From an uncultured Oscillospiraceae bacterium (GTDB lineage Bacteria; Bacillota; Clostridia; Oscillospirales; Oscillospiraceae), in the NCBI GenBank assembly GCA_934589145.1, contig CAKTNW010000036.1, forward strand, positions 1 to 18,891: DNA of 18,891 nt, read 5' to 3'. The position numbers and the translations under genes were made by a program. The notes under the pieces were generated by a model. That model had not been told where the DNA came from and searched no databases. It saw only the letters and a list, made by a program, of their open reading frames with translations. Shown piece after piece: positions 1-6,783 of this stretch (position 1 is its first letter; the number at the start of each line of letters is the position of its first letter).

Positions 1-230
1 TCCGTGGGTACTTCTTCCTGCTCTGGCTCCGGCAACTCTTGGTCATGCCGGTGGTTGAACAAACTAAATATGCCGTTAACATATTCCGAAAGCTGCTCCT
101 TCGCCTGCTGGCAGGAATCATAGTGCCGGTCGCCCTCGTCCATGCCATCCAGATAGGCAGTCAAGGCTTCCAGCATCTCCGCCGCTTTTGCCTTATCTCC
201 GTATTTGATAAATCTGTCTTTGATGGATAG
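1..230 (-). pseudogene. Fragment of mobile-element protein, open to the left edge
   Basis: Read on the minus strand, the frame from 230 down to 1 stays open for about 76 codons and gives a coherent helical, charged protein (it contains KYGDKAKAAEMLEALTAYLD and an acidic tail, ELPEPEQEEVP). It is in a different frame from the helix-turn-helix gene that overlaps it. An in-frame TAA lies at 231-233 and the first ATG is at 176, with no convincing ribosome binding site. I do not recognise the protein. The best reading is that a deletion or frameshift joined the end of one element gene to the body of the next, so this is either a new short gene starting at 176 or an inactive fragment. It continues outside the window. 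Confidence 0.4.
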
Positions 231-640
231 TTACTTGATTCTTCTTTATTTAATTGGGCGGGGTTCTCCTGAATTGGAGCGTCCAACATTGGATTTGCCT
301 GTACGGGATTTTCCCGTATAGGTTTTTCCTGTGTAGGTGACGGCGCTTTAGGCTGTTCCAGAATGGTGTACTCGATAGAGCCGAGCTGACCGTTTGGCCC
401 ACGGACACGCGCACGGATCAGGTAGCCGTGTGCCTCCAGCTCCCGGATGCCGCCGCTGATGCTGTCAATGCCATCCTTGCAGATACGGGCAAGCCCCTTC
501 ATGGTGTAGTCCCAATTCTCCGGCAGGGACAGCATAAGAGATAAAAGCCCTTTCGCTTTCAGCGACAGCGACATATCCCGCAGATGATAGTTGGACATGA
601 CCGTGTAATCCCTGGTCTTTTCGATACGGAATACAGCCAT
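161..640 (-). CDS. Helix-turn-helix replication-initiator-like protein of an integrative element, probably C-terminally truncated
   Basis: This 159-aa product begins MAVFRIEKTRDYTVMSN, typical of the winged-helix proteins found in the replication region of Firmicute integrative/conjugative elements. The segment around residues 20-75 (LKAKGLLSLMLSLPENWDYT, then a GIDSISGGIRELEAHGYL-like stretch) reads as a DNA-binding winged helix that would recognise an element sequence, possibly its origin. A Pro/Gln/Asn-rich linker follows (repeats of PIQENP type). The start at 640 is set by an AGGAGGT ribosome binding site 7-8 bases upstream; the longer open frame to 811 has no such signal. From memory, relatives carry a longer C-terminal domain after the KTDLSNT segment; here the frame ends in a short unrelated basic tail, RQKRRRCWKP. 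I therefore infer truncation by deletion or frameshift near position 200. The DNA-binding part may still be made. Confidence 0.7.
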   Translation of the reverse strand: MAVFRIEKTRDYTVMSNYHLRDMSLSLKAKGLLSLMLSLPENWDYTMKGLARICKDGIDSISGGIRELEAHGYLIRARVRGPNGQLGSIEYTILEQPKAPSPTQEKPIRENPVQANPMLDAPIQENPAQLNKEESSNYPSKTDLSNTEIRQKRRRCWKP

Positions 641-688
641 CTTCGCACCTCCTTCCTCTGAAAATGAAAAGTGTTGATTTCGATAGAA

Positions 689-780
689 AAAGCCTCCGTT
701 TTGCCTCTCGGATGTGATCCATAGGAAAACATCCATGCCCGCCTGCTTGCGGCGGTCTGAGAGGAAAAAACAGAGGCTTT
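689..780 (-). promoter_or_regulatory. Three-way-junction leader / attenuator-like structure
   Basis: Arms 689-709 and 759-780 are nearly complementary over about 21 bp. Between them lie two further pairings: 710-715 with 729-734 (GGATGT/ACATCC) and 739-743 with 751-755 (CCGCC/GGCGG). Together they fold as a compact three-way junction. On the minus strand the closing stem is followed by a T run (GGCTTTTTCT), as in an intrinsic terminator, and it ends about 48 bases before the start codon of the helix-turn-helix gene at 640. I read it as a transcription attenuator or terminator in the leader of that gene. A small inserted palindromic element is the alternative. Confidence 0.5.
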
Positions 781-835
781 CGCACCCTAAGTGATACAGT
801 TTTGAAGGCATTGCTCATGTTTCCGCAAATCGTGA

Positions 836-864
836 TTGCTGGAATGACTGATGCGTGCTATAAT
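836..864 (+). promoter_or_regulatory. Possible sigma-70 promoter, plus strand
   Basis: TTGCTG at 836-841 and TATAAT at 859-864 are separated by 17 bases, and TGC precedes the -10 box (extended -10). It would direct transcription rightwards, antisense to the excisionase gene at 940-1131. No plus-strand gene follows, so its role, if any, would be antisense RNA. It could be fortuitous. Confidence 0.35.
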
Positions 865-902
865 ATGGGTGCAGAGTTGCGTTTCTACACTTCTATGGCA
901 AA

Positions 903-928
903 GCGCCACGGGGTTTCCTCCGCGGCGC
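903..928 (-). terminator. Hairpin behind the excisionase gene
   Basis: GCGCC-a-CGGGG, a TTTC loop, then CTCCG-c-GGCGC form a GC-rich hairpin. On the minus strand it lies just downstream of the excisionase stop at 940 and is followed only by a short GCTTTGC stretch, so it is a weak intrinsic terminator at best. Confidence 0.35.
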
Positions 929-939
929 TCAAGCGACAA

Positions 940-1131
940 TTATTGATTTTCAATCCACTGCTCAAAAGCGATTTTTGGAATCCGAATGGAATTGCCGATA
1001 CGGATGATTTTGAACGCGCCCGATTTTACCAACTGATAAGCAGATGTGCGTCCGATATCCAGTATCGCAGCAATTTCTTCCACGGTATAAGTTCTTCTCT
1101 CTGGCAGCTCTCTTTTTTCTGGTGTGCTCAT
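940..1131 (-). CDS. Excisionase-family DNA-binding protein
   Basis: This small 63-aa protein has the MerR/Xis-like HTH_17 domain: RRTYTVEEIAAILDIGRTSA, then YQLVKSGAFKIIRIGNSIRI and a final IPKIAFEQWIENQ. That pattern (helix-turn-helix, then a beta wing ending in an arginine-rich strand, then a helix with FxxWI) is the hallmark of excisionase/helix-turn-helix proteins beside integrases in Firmicute conjugative transposons. Such proteins bend attachment-site DNA and steer the recombinase towards excision, and some act as regulators. The start at 1131 is chosen because GGAGGTC precedes the ATG by 4-5 bases; an upstream ATG at 1263 in the same frame has no ribosome binding site. No integrase gene is visible in the window. 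If the element is a remnant, the integrase may be lost or may lie left of base 1. Confidence 0.8.
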   Translation of the reverse strand: MSTPEKRELPERRTYTVEEIAAILDIGRTSAYQLVKSGAFKIIRIGNSIRIPKIAFEQWIENQ

Positions 1132-1592
1132 TTTGACCTCCAAATTCGTTCGTCGTTTTAACAAAAACCGTCTGCAAAGCCACACCATTTCAGCGGATTT
1201 TACATAGCTTCTTGCTAAGAATTTGCTAATTGAACCCTTGAAATTGGTGTTTTTCTGCGGCATCCGCCGTACATTTTGGTACTTTTGACGGGTGCTACGT
1301 GCGATTGTGTAACATGGGATGGTATTGGAAGTCGTGATAGTGCTTTTCAGGAAATGCTATCCTACACTCCTAAGCGGTAGGCCGCCAGTTAGAGTCTGGC
1401 CGGGGGTGCCATGGCCGGAGCGGGCGCTGCGTCGCCTGCTCCGTTTCTTTTGGACACAAAAGAGAACCCCCGGCTCTGCCGGGGGGAGAAAAAAGCCTAT
1501 GGCGTGGAAGAAAGCAGAAGAGAAAAAGTCTCCAAGTTAGAGTAAGTGAAAAGTTTGCCGACCAATACTTACAAAAACGAGGAGACTAATTC
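1132..1592. other. Non-coding stretch of the mobile-element edge
   Basis: No convincing gene is seen in these 461 bases. They hold two copies of TTGCTAA spaced 11 bp apart (1212-1218 and 1223-1229), upstream of the excisionase gene and possible binding sites for it; a GC-rich imperfect hairpin near 1418-1442; and a strong short hairpin at 1467-1485 (CCCCCGG, CTCTG loop, CCGGGGG). On the minus strand the last hairpin is followed by TTCTCTTTTG and would be a terminator for leftward transcription. The 73-codon open frame at 1319-1540 overlaps these hairpins, has no ribosome binding site and is not supported. Confidence 0.5.
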
Positions 1593-1703
1593 ATGACAAG
1601 CAATAGAACCACCGACAAGCAAAAGGCTTCCGGTGATGGTGATAGCCCGTTTACGGGCGGTAGGGCAGAGAATGCAAGCGAAGAAAAATTCAGTGTCCCT
1701 TGA
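1593..1703 (+). pseudogene. 36-codon stub of a mobile-element gene
   Basis: An ATG at 1593 follows a good GAGGAG ribosome binding site at about 9 bases and opens a 36-codon frame ending TGA at 1701-1703. The product starts MTSNRTTDKQKASGDGDSPF and ends FSVP. It is hydrophilic and low in complexity, like the disordered N-terminus of a larger element protein (accessory mobilisation proteins often start this way). I read it as a gene cut off where the element ends against the comEC side. A genuine short peptide cannot be excluded. Confidence 0.4.
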
Positions 1704-1720
1704 GGGGCTTGCCAGTAATA

Positions 1721-1735
1721 GGCCCTTATAGGGCC
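1721..1735. repeat. Short palindrome GGCCCTTATAGGGCC
   Basis: A 5+5 bp inverted repeat around TTATA lies between the truncated stub and the terminator before comEC. It may mark the join between element and chromosome. No function is assigned. Confidence 0.3.
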
Positions 1736-1740
1736 TGGTC

Positions 1741-1768
1741 AAACCTCCGGCTTAGCCGGAGGTTTTGA
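1741..1768 (+). terminator. Intrinsic terminator upstream of comEC
   Basis: AAACCTCCGG and CCGGAGGTTT pair perfectly over 10 bp around a CTTAG loop, followed by TTTTGATTTG. It separates the mobile-element side from the comEC promoter and probably belonged to the gene that originally lay left of comEC. Confidence 0.75.
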
Positions 1769-1797
1769 TTTGCCCCGGCGGCGGGCGGTTCTTCCTG

Positions 1798-1826
1798 TTG
1801 CCCGCAGGCGGAAAATTTGGTATAAT
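1798..1826 (+). promoter_or_regulatory. comEC operon promoter
   Basis: TTGCCC at 1798-1803 and a perfect TATAAT at 1821-1826 are 17 bases apart, 38 bases before the chosen comEC start. It lies after the terminator at 1741, so the operon has its own promoter. Confidence 0.7.
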
Positions 1827-1863
1827 AAAGAAAATGACCATCGTCGAAAGGGGGAGACGGCAT

Positions 1864-4152
1864 ATGCGCGCACTGGCCATCGCCGCTTTCTCCTTCGGCG
1901 CGGGCACACTGGTCGCAGCACTGGTGCCCCAGGGCGGCTGGTGGCTGACGGCGGCCGCCGTCTCGCTGGTACTGGCCGTCGGCGCGTTCTGCCTGGGCCG
2001 CCGTCGGCACTGGGGCAAGCGCTGCGCACTGGCGCTCCTGTCACTGGCGGCGTCACTGCTGTACTTCACCGGCTATCAGCATCTGGTGCAGCAGCCGGTA
2101 CTGGACAAGTGCGGGCAGGAAGGGCCCTTCTCCGGCGTGGTCTGCGCCTATCCCCTGGAGACAGACTACGGCGCCAAGGTGACGCTGCGGCTGGAGGGCC
2201 ATCCCGGCGCGAAGGCGGTGCTGTACGGCGACGAGGCGCTGCTGACGCTGGAGCCGGGCAATGTCCTGTCCGGTACGGCCCAGTGGAACGACGCCGGGCA
2301 GATCGCCGAGACCCGGCTGACCACCTTCACCGCCAAGGGCGTGTTCGCCCTGCTGTATGACCGGGGCGAGCTGACGGTGGAGGCCGGAGAGCGCGGCAGC
2401 CTGCGGTGGCTGCCGCTGCGGGTGGGCCACGCCTTTCAGGAGAAGATCCGGGCCATCTGGGACAACCAGCGGACGGCGAGCCTGATCGTCGCCGAGCTGA
2501 CCGGCGACAAATACGACATCTCCGACGAGGATTACGCCATCATGCGGGGCGCGGGCCTGGCCCACCTGTTCGCGGTATCGGGACTGCACTGCGCCTTTCT
2601 CATCACACTGCTGGGGCTGCTGATCCCTCGCTCCCGGCAGCGGCTGTTCTGCGGCGCGGCTATTGCGGCGCTGGTATTCTATATGTGCATGGTGGGCATG
2701 ACGCCGTCGGTGGTGCGGGCCTGCGTCATGCAGGGCTTCGTGCTGCTGGCACCGCTGGTGCGCCGCGGCAGCGATCCGCTGACCAGCCTGGGCACGGCAC
2801 TGCTGGTGATCCTGCTGGGCAACCCCTTCGCCGCCGCATCCATCAGTCTGCAGCTGAGCTTTGCCGCCACCTTCGGCATCGCCGTGCTGTCCGACCGGCT
2901 GTATCACCTGTTTTTCGACTGGTATCAGGGGAAGAGCAAGCACATCCGGCGGATGCTGGCCTTCGGCTGCGCCAATCTGGCGGTGTCCCTCAGCGCCATG
3001 ATCTGCACGGTGCCGCTGGCGGCCTATTACTTCAACACCCTGTCGCTGGTGTCGCCGCTGGGCAATCTGCTGGCGGTGCCTTTGGCGGGCTACAGCTTCA
3101 TGGCGGCCTTCGTCACCACGCTGGTGGGCTTCGCGTGGCTTCCGGCGGCCCGGGTGCTGGGCTGGATCACCTACGGTCTGATCCACGCGGTGCTGTGGCT
3201 GGCCTATGTGCTGACCCGGTGGCGGTACCACGCAGTGTATTTCGATAATCACTACCTGCGGCTGTGGCTGGCAGGGACGTATCTGGGCTTCGGCCTGTGC
3301 GCCGCGGTGAAGAGATGGCGGAAGCGGAAGTACTGGTACGCCGCGGCGGCCACCCTTCTGGCGCTGGTGCTGGCCATCTGGTGCAACACCCTGATCTACC
3401 ACACCGGCAACATGAACGTGACGGTGCTGGACGTGGGTCAGGGCGAGAGCGTGGCGCTGTACTCCGACGGCCAGGCGGTACTGGTGGACTGCGGCAGCGC
3501 CAACAGCTATATCGATGCCGGCGCGGTGGCGGCGGATCAACTCTCCGCCATGGGCCTGCACCGCCTGAAGGCGGTGGTGGTGACCCATTTCCACGCCGAC
3601 CATACCAACGGACTGTACACGCTGCTGACCCGGATGAAGGCGGACACCCTGTATCTGCCGGACATGGAGGACGAATACGGCGTGCGGGAGCGTCTGCTGG
3701 CACTGGCGGAGCGCCGGGGCATCCAGGTGGTGTGGGTGCGCCGCACCACGCTGACCACGGTGGGTGACATCACCGTGACGCTGTATCCGCCGGTGGGCGA
3801 GGGCGACATGAACGAGCAGGGCCTGTCCGTGCTGGGCAGCGCCAACGACTTTGACGTGCTGATCACCGGCGACATGAAGGACAACACCGAGCGGGCGCTG
3901 ATCGCCCGGTACCCCATCCCGGATATCGAGGTGCTGGTGGTGGGCCACCACGGCTCCAAATACAGCTCCTGTCCGGAATTCCTGGCGGCCACCCGGCCGG
4001 AGATCGCCATCATCAGCGTGGGCCGCAACAGCTACGGCCATCCCGCGCCGGAGACCATCGCGCGCCTGCTGGAGGCGGGCGCGGCGGTGCGCTGCACGGA
4101 GCAGGAGGGCAGCATTACCATTCACGGAGGAGAAGAATATGGCGGAGCATAA
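1864..4152 (+). CDS. comEC: ComEC/Rec2 family DNA internalization protein
   Basis: This 762-aa polytopic membrane protein forms the channel that takes single-stranded DNA across the cytoplasmic membrane in natural transformation. Domains in order: an N-terminal membrane and OB-like region (residues about 1-200); the Competence domain with the diagnostic HLFAVSGLH at 234-242 and many hydrophobic helices to about 510; and a C-terminal metallo-beta-lactamase-like domain starting at VLDVGQGES (about 521). That domain keeps THFHADH (H575, H577, D579, H580), GHHGS (H695, H696) and YGHP (H726), so metal-dependent nuclease activity is plausible. The start at 1864 is preceded by GGGGGAG; the longer frame to 1765 would begin upstream of the promoter -10. 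It overlaps holA by 14 bases. Length is usual for the family. No other competence genes are in the window, so transformability cannot be judged. Confidence 0.95.
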   Translation: MRALAIAAFSFGAGTLVAALVPQGGWWLTAAAVSLVLAVGAFCLGRRRHWGKRCALALLSLAASLLYFTGYQHLVQQPVLDKCGQEGPFSGVVCAYPLETDYGAKVTLRLEGHPGAKAVLYGDEALLTLEPGNVLSGTAQWNDAGQIAETRLTTFTAKGVFALLYDRGELTVEAGERGSLRWLPLRVGHAFQEKIRAIWDNQRTASLIVAELTGDKYDISDEDYAIMRGAGLAHLFAVSGLHCAFLITLLGLLIPRSRQRLFCGAAIAALVFYMCMVGMTPSVVRACVMQGFVLLAPLVRRGSDPLTSLGTALLVILLGNPFAAASISLQLSFAATFGIAVLSDRLYHLFFDWYQGKSKHIRRMLAFGCANLAVSLSAMICTVPLAAYYFNTLSLVSPLGNLLAVPLAGYSFMAAFVTTLVGFAWLPAARVLGWITYGLIHAVLWLAYVLTRWRYHAVYFDNHYLRLWLAGTYLGFGLCAAVKRWRKRKYWYAAAATLLALVLAIWCNTLIYHTGNMNVTVLDVGQGESVALYSDGQAVLVDCGSANSYIDAGAVAADQLSAMGLHRLKAVVVTHFHADHTNGLYTLLTRMKADTLYLPDMEDEYGVRERLLALAERRGIQVVWVRRTTLTTVGDITVTLYPPVGEGDMNEQGLSVLGSANDFDVLITGDMKDNTERALIARYPIPDIEVLVVGHHGSKYSSCPEFLAATRPEIAIISVGRNSYGHPAPETIARLLEAGAAVRCTEQEGSITIHGGEEYGGA

Positions 4153-5170
4153 GGGCTTTACCCAGCTGAAGGCCGACCTGAAGGCCCAGCAGCTGCAGAA
4201 CGCATACATTTTCTATGGCGAGGAGACGTATCTCCGCTCCCGGTATCTGCAGCAGGTGCGGCAGCTGCTGATCCCGGCGGGGTTTGAGGAGTTCAACGAC
4301 CATCACCTCAGCGGCAAGGGCCTGACGGTGCAGACCCTGACCGAGGTGGTGGAGGCCATGCCCATGATGGCCCAGCACACACTGGTGACAGTGGAGGACA
4401 TGGATCTGTTCAAGCTGGACGAGGGCCAGCGCAATGCCCTCATCGCCCTGATGGAGGATCTGCCGGAGTACTGCACGCTGATCTTTATTTACGACACGCT
4501 GGAATACAAGCGGGACGGCAAGATGAAAAAGCTGTGCGCCGCGCTGGACAAATACGTCTGCGCGGTGGAGTTCGCCCAGCAGGAGCGCGCCCAGCTGGTC
4601 AACTGGCTGCGCCGCCGCTTTACGGCCCTGGGCCACGACATCGACCCCACCACCGCCGACCACCTGCTGTTTACCTGCGGCACGCTGATGACGGAGCTGG
4701 TGCCGGAGATCGAGAAGATCGCCGCCTATGCCAAGCAGGAGCGCATCACCATCGACGACATCAACGCCGTGGCCGACCCGGTGCTGGACGCCCGGGTGTT
4801 CGACATGACCAACTGCGTCACGGCGGGGAAATATGACGAGGCGGCCCGTGTGCTGGCCGACCTGCTGCGGATGCAGACGGAGCCCATCATGATCCTGGCG
4901 GCCCTGGGCAAGGAGCTGCGGCGGCTGTACACCGCCCGCATGGCCCTGGACAGCGGGAAGGATCGCTTCTGGCTGAAGCAGCTCTGGGGCATGAGCAGCG
5001 ACTATCCCGCCAAGCTGCTGATGCAGGCGGCGAAAAAGGTGGATCACGACTGGTGCAGCACCGCCGTCATCCGCTGCCAGAAGCTGGATCGCCGCATGAA
5101 GAGTGAGCGGGGCATGGACAGCGAGACGGAGCTGAAGCTGTTCCTGATGGAACTGGCAGGTGCGCGATGA
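4139..5170 (+). CDS. holA: DNA polymerase III delta subunit
   Basis: This 343-aa protein matches the delta subunit of the clamp loader, which opens the beta sliding clamp for loading at primer-template junctions. The N-terminus has the family-typical IFYGEETYLRSRYLQQVRQLL, the degenerate nucleotide-fold opening of HolA. It continues with acidic and hydrophobic AAA-like segments (LVTVEDMDLFK, CTLIFIYDTLEYKRDGKMKK) and ends in the helical collar domain (MILAALGKELRRLYTARMAL; ETELKLFLMELAGAR). The ATG at 4139 has GGAGGAG about 7 bases upstream, inside the end of comEC, so the two genes overlap by 14 bases and are probably translationally coupled. comEC followed by holA is a common Firmicute order. 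Confidence 0.93.
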   Translation: MAEHKGFTQLKADLKAQQLQNAYIFYGEETYLRSRYLQQVRQLLIPAGFEEFNDHHLSGKGLTVQTLTEVVEAMPMMAQHTLVTVEDMDLFKLDEGQRNALIALMEDLPEYCTLIFIYDTLEYKRDGKMKKLCAALDKYVCAVEFAQQERAQLVNWLRRRFTALGHDIDPTTADHLLFTCGTLMTELVPEIEKIAAYAKQERITIDDINAVADPVLDARVFDMTNCVTAGKYDEAARVLADLLRMQTEPIMILAALGKELRRLYTARMALDSGKDRFWLKQLWGMSSDYPAKLLMQAAKKVDHDWCSTAVIRCQKLDRRMKSERGMDSETELKLFLMELAGAR

Positions 5171-5745
5171 AGCCCCGGATCCGTGAGGTCATCATCGTGG
5201 AGGGCCGGTACGACAAAAACGCCCTGTCCCAGGTGGTGGACGCGGTGATCCTGACCACCGAGGGCTTCGGCGTGTTCCGCGACAAGGAAAAGCTGGCCTA
5301 CTTCCGCCGTCTGGCGGAAAAGCGGGGCGTGATCCTGCTGACCGACCCCGACGGTGCGGGCTTCGTCATCCGCAATCACCTGAAGGGGGCGCTGCCGCCG
5401 GAGCAGGTGAAGCAGGCGTATGTGCCCGACGTGATGGGCAAAGAGCGCCGTAAGAAAAAGGGCGGCAAGGAGGGCAAGCTGGGGGTGGAGGGTATGTCCC
5501 CCGGCGTGCTGCTGGATGCCCTGCGCCGCTGCGGCGCCACCTTCGAGGGGGAGGACACCGCCGCCCGGCAGAGCGCGGGCATCACCCGCGCTGACCTGAT
5601 GGACAAGGGCCTTATCGGCCCCGGCAGCGTACCGCGCCGGGCCGCCCTACTGCAGGCCCTGCAGCTGCCGGAGCATCTCACCACCGCCGGGCTGCTGGAC
5701 GCGCTGAACCTGCTGCTGACCCGTGAGGAGTTCGACGCCCTGTAA
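5167..5745 (+). CDS. rnmV: Toprim-domain ribonuclease M5-like protein
   Basis: This 192-aa protein starts in an ATGA overlap with holA. It opens with a Toprim domain: EVIIVEGRYDKNALSQVVDA carries the catalytic-type glutamate, and LLTDPDGAGFVIRNHLKGAL (from about residue 58) carries the DxD metal-binding motif. The following basic block KERRKKKGGKEGKLGVEGMS and helical C-terminus match the RNase M5/DUF4093 layout. RNase M5 removes the ends of 5S rRNA precursor in low-GC Firmicutes, with ribosomal protein L18 as helper. Many Clostridia carry this shorter version in place of the Bacillus type, so 5S maturation is the likely but unproven role. The gene name is given on domain layout. The 4-base overlap argues for co-translation with holA. 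Confidence 0.8.
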   Translation: MKPRIREVIIVEGRYDKNALSQVVDAVILTTEGFGVFRDKEKLAYFRRLAEKRGVILLTDPDGAGFVIRNHLKGALPPEQVKQAYVPDVMGKERRKKKGGKEGKLGVEGMSPGVLLDALRRCGATFEGEDTAARQSAGITRADLMDKGLIGPGSVPRRAALLQALQLPEHLTTAGLLDALNLLLTREEFDAL

Positions 5746-5774
5746 CGGGGGCGGTTTGCGGAAAGCAACGGGGC

Positions 5775-5860
5775 CGCCATGCGGCGGGGTAAGGGCACCC
5801 CGCCCTACGGAGCGGCACGATGACATTTCGTAGGGAGCGATGCCCACATCGCCCGCCAAA
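5775..5860. repeat. Pair of inverted palindromic intergenic repeats
   Basis: Unit one folds as GCGGGGT...ACCCCGC and ends CCCTACG. Unit two begins CGTAGGG and folds as GCGATG, a CCCA loop, CATCGC. The CCCTACG/CGTAGGG edges are exact inverses of each other, so the two units sit head to head about 20 bases apart. The arrangement resembles REP-like short interspersed palindromes of GC-rich Clostridia. Confidence 0.55.
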
Positions 5861-6008
5861 CAGCGCTTCATCTTCTACCGTCACACCGTACCAGCGGCAG
5901 CGGCGCGGGTGCTGATGCAATTCGATAACAGCCGCGTAAATGGATATTTTCCGCAAACGCGCGGTATGCAGTTACAGGTTCGCATAAGGACATAGCGCGC
6001 AAGGAAGT

Positions 6009-6029
6009 GAAGAAACCATCGGTTTCTTC
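6009..6029. terminator. Perfect 9-bp hairpin, possible operon terminator
   Basis: GAAGAAACC, an ATC loop and GGTTTCTTC pair perfectly, followed on the plus strand by TGGCTCTTTTG. It might end the comEC-holA-rnmV transcript, though it lies about 260 bases beyond the last stop. Confidence 0.35.
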
Positions 6030-6066
6030 TGGCTCTTTTGCCCACTTTTCTAGTCGGTGCGTTAAG

Positions 6067-6090
6067 AAAATATGCCGGTGGCATATTTTT
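6067..6090. terminator. Perfect 10-bp hairpin with T run, possible terminator
   Basis: AAAATATGCC, a GGT loop and GGCATATTTT pair perfectly and end in five T residues. The A run on one side and T run on the other would let it act in both directions. It lies between the comEC operon and smpB. Confidence 0.5.
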
Positions 6091-6174
6091 AGCATCCGAT
6101 CTCGGCGGCTATGCCGCCGTAGCATCCATCTGGGGTTGCACCGCACGGCGAAAGTGGGCCGCCGGAGGCCGTTC

Positions 6175-6192
6175 TCGTGGCCGCAGCCACGA
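6175..6192. repeat. 7-bp hairpin TCGTGGC/GCCACGA
   Basis: TCGTGGC and GCCACGA pair across a CGCA loop, about 40 bases upstream of the smpB promoter. There is no T run, so it is a structural repeat rather than a terminator. A similar short hairpin, GGCGGC-TAT-GCCGCC, lies at 6104-6118. Confidence 0.4.
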
Positions 6193-6231
6193 AACACCTA
6201 CATGCGGTATCGCCGTTCGATGCCTTTCCCC

Positions 6232-6260
6232 TTGCATCCGACAGGAAAATGTGATACAAT
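6232..6260 (+). promoter_or_regulatory. smpB promoter
   Basis: TTGCAT (6232-6237) and TACAAT (6255-6260) are 17 bases apart, with TGA before the -10 box (extended -10). It sits 34 bases upstream of the smpB start codon. Confidence 0.65.
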
Positions 6261-6293
6261 AACTACCCAGTCCGGAGAAAGGAGGGACTTGCC

Positions 6294-6761
6294 ATGGCGA
6301 AAAGCGGCGGCATCAAGACCGCGGCCCAGAACCGCAAAGCCTTTCACGACTACTTCGTGGAGGATCGCTACGAGGCCGGTATCGAGCTGGCCGGAACGGA
6401 GGTCAAGTCCATCCGGGGCGGACAGCTCAACCTGAAGGACAGCTATTGCGCCACCACCAAAGAGGGTGAGCTGATGGTGTACAACATGCACATCTCGCCC
6501 TATGACAAGGGCAATATCTTTAACCGCGACCCCGACCGGCCCAAGCGCCTTCTGATGCACAAGCGGGAGATCCGCAAGCTCCACGAGGCACAGAAGCTGG
6601 ACGGCTACACCCTGATCCCCCTGAGCGTCTATTTCAAGAACGGTCTTGTCAAGGTGGAGCTGGGCGTGTGCAAGGGCAAAAAGAACTACGACAAGCGGCA
6701 ATCCATTGCCGAGCGGGACGCCAAGCGGGAAATGGACCGCGCCCGGCGGGAACGCTATTGA
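6294..6761 (+). CDS. smpB: SsrA-binding protein SmpB
   Basis: This 155-aa protein binds the tRNA-like part of tmRNA and delivers it to stalled ribosomes for trans-translation. The family sequence is clear throughout: [39 protein letters not shown], the central [20 protein letters not shown] block, then [19 protein letters not shown]. It ends in the basic tail [20 protein letters not shown] that enters the decoding centre. Length is normal. The start has an AAGGAGGG ribosome binding site at about 7 bases. The tmRNA gene lies about 620 bases downstream, so both partners of the rescue system are next to each other. Confidence 0.97.
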   Translation: MAKSGGIKTAAQNRKAFHDYFVEDRYEAGIELAGTEVKSIRGGQLNLKDSYCATTKEGELMVYNMHISPYDKGNIFNRDPDRPKRLLMHKREIRKLHEAQKLDGYTLIPLSVYFKNGLVKVELGVCKGKKNYDKRQSIAERDAKREMDRARRERY

Positions 6762-6783
6762 GTATACAAAGGAGGAGCATCCT

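Larger units (their letters stand above)
5746..6293. other. 548-base non-coding region of palindromes and hairpins
   Basis: I find no credible gene here: the open frames on both strands lack ribosome binding sites and familiar protein sequence. The region contains a pair of oppositely oriented palindromic units (5775-5860), a middle part with CGCG-rich symmetry (5930-6000), four clear hairpins (6009-6029, 6067-6089, 6104-6118, 6175-6192) and the smpB promoter at its right end. Base composition is mixed, unlike the flanking genes, which fits accumulated intergenic repeats. The middle part gives me the impression of a dispersed repeat seen elsewhere in this bacterial family, but I cannot verify that. 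Confidence 0.6.

Noticed and set aside
465..818. 117-codon minus-strand frame overlapping the helix-turn-helix gene and its leader
   Set aside because: It runs through the three-way-junction stems and, from 640 down, is a frame-shifted shadow of the real gene; no ribosome binding site.
802..1161. 119-codon plus-strand frame opposite the excisionase
   Set aside because: Covers a hairpin and the excisionase gene in antisense; the excisionase frame has a ribosome binding site and a domain.
2053..4209. 718-codon open frame on the minus strand opposite comEC
   Set aside because: It is rich in His, Gln, Arg and Gly as expected for a GC-rich antisense shadow. comEC has clear family motifs on the other strand and this frame has no ribosome binding site.
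5868..6197. Minus-strand open frames in the gene-free region before smpB
   Set aside because: Overlapping frames read through several hairpins without start signals. Similar short proteins are probably mis-annotated repeat sequence.
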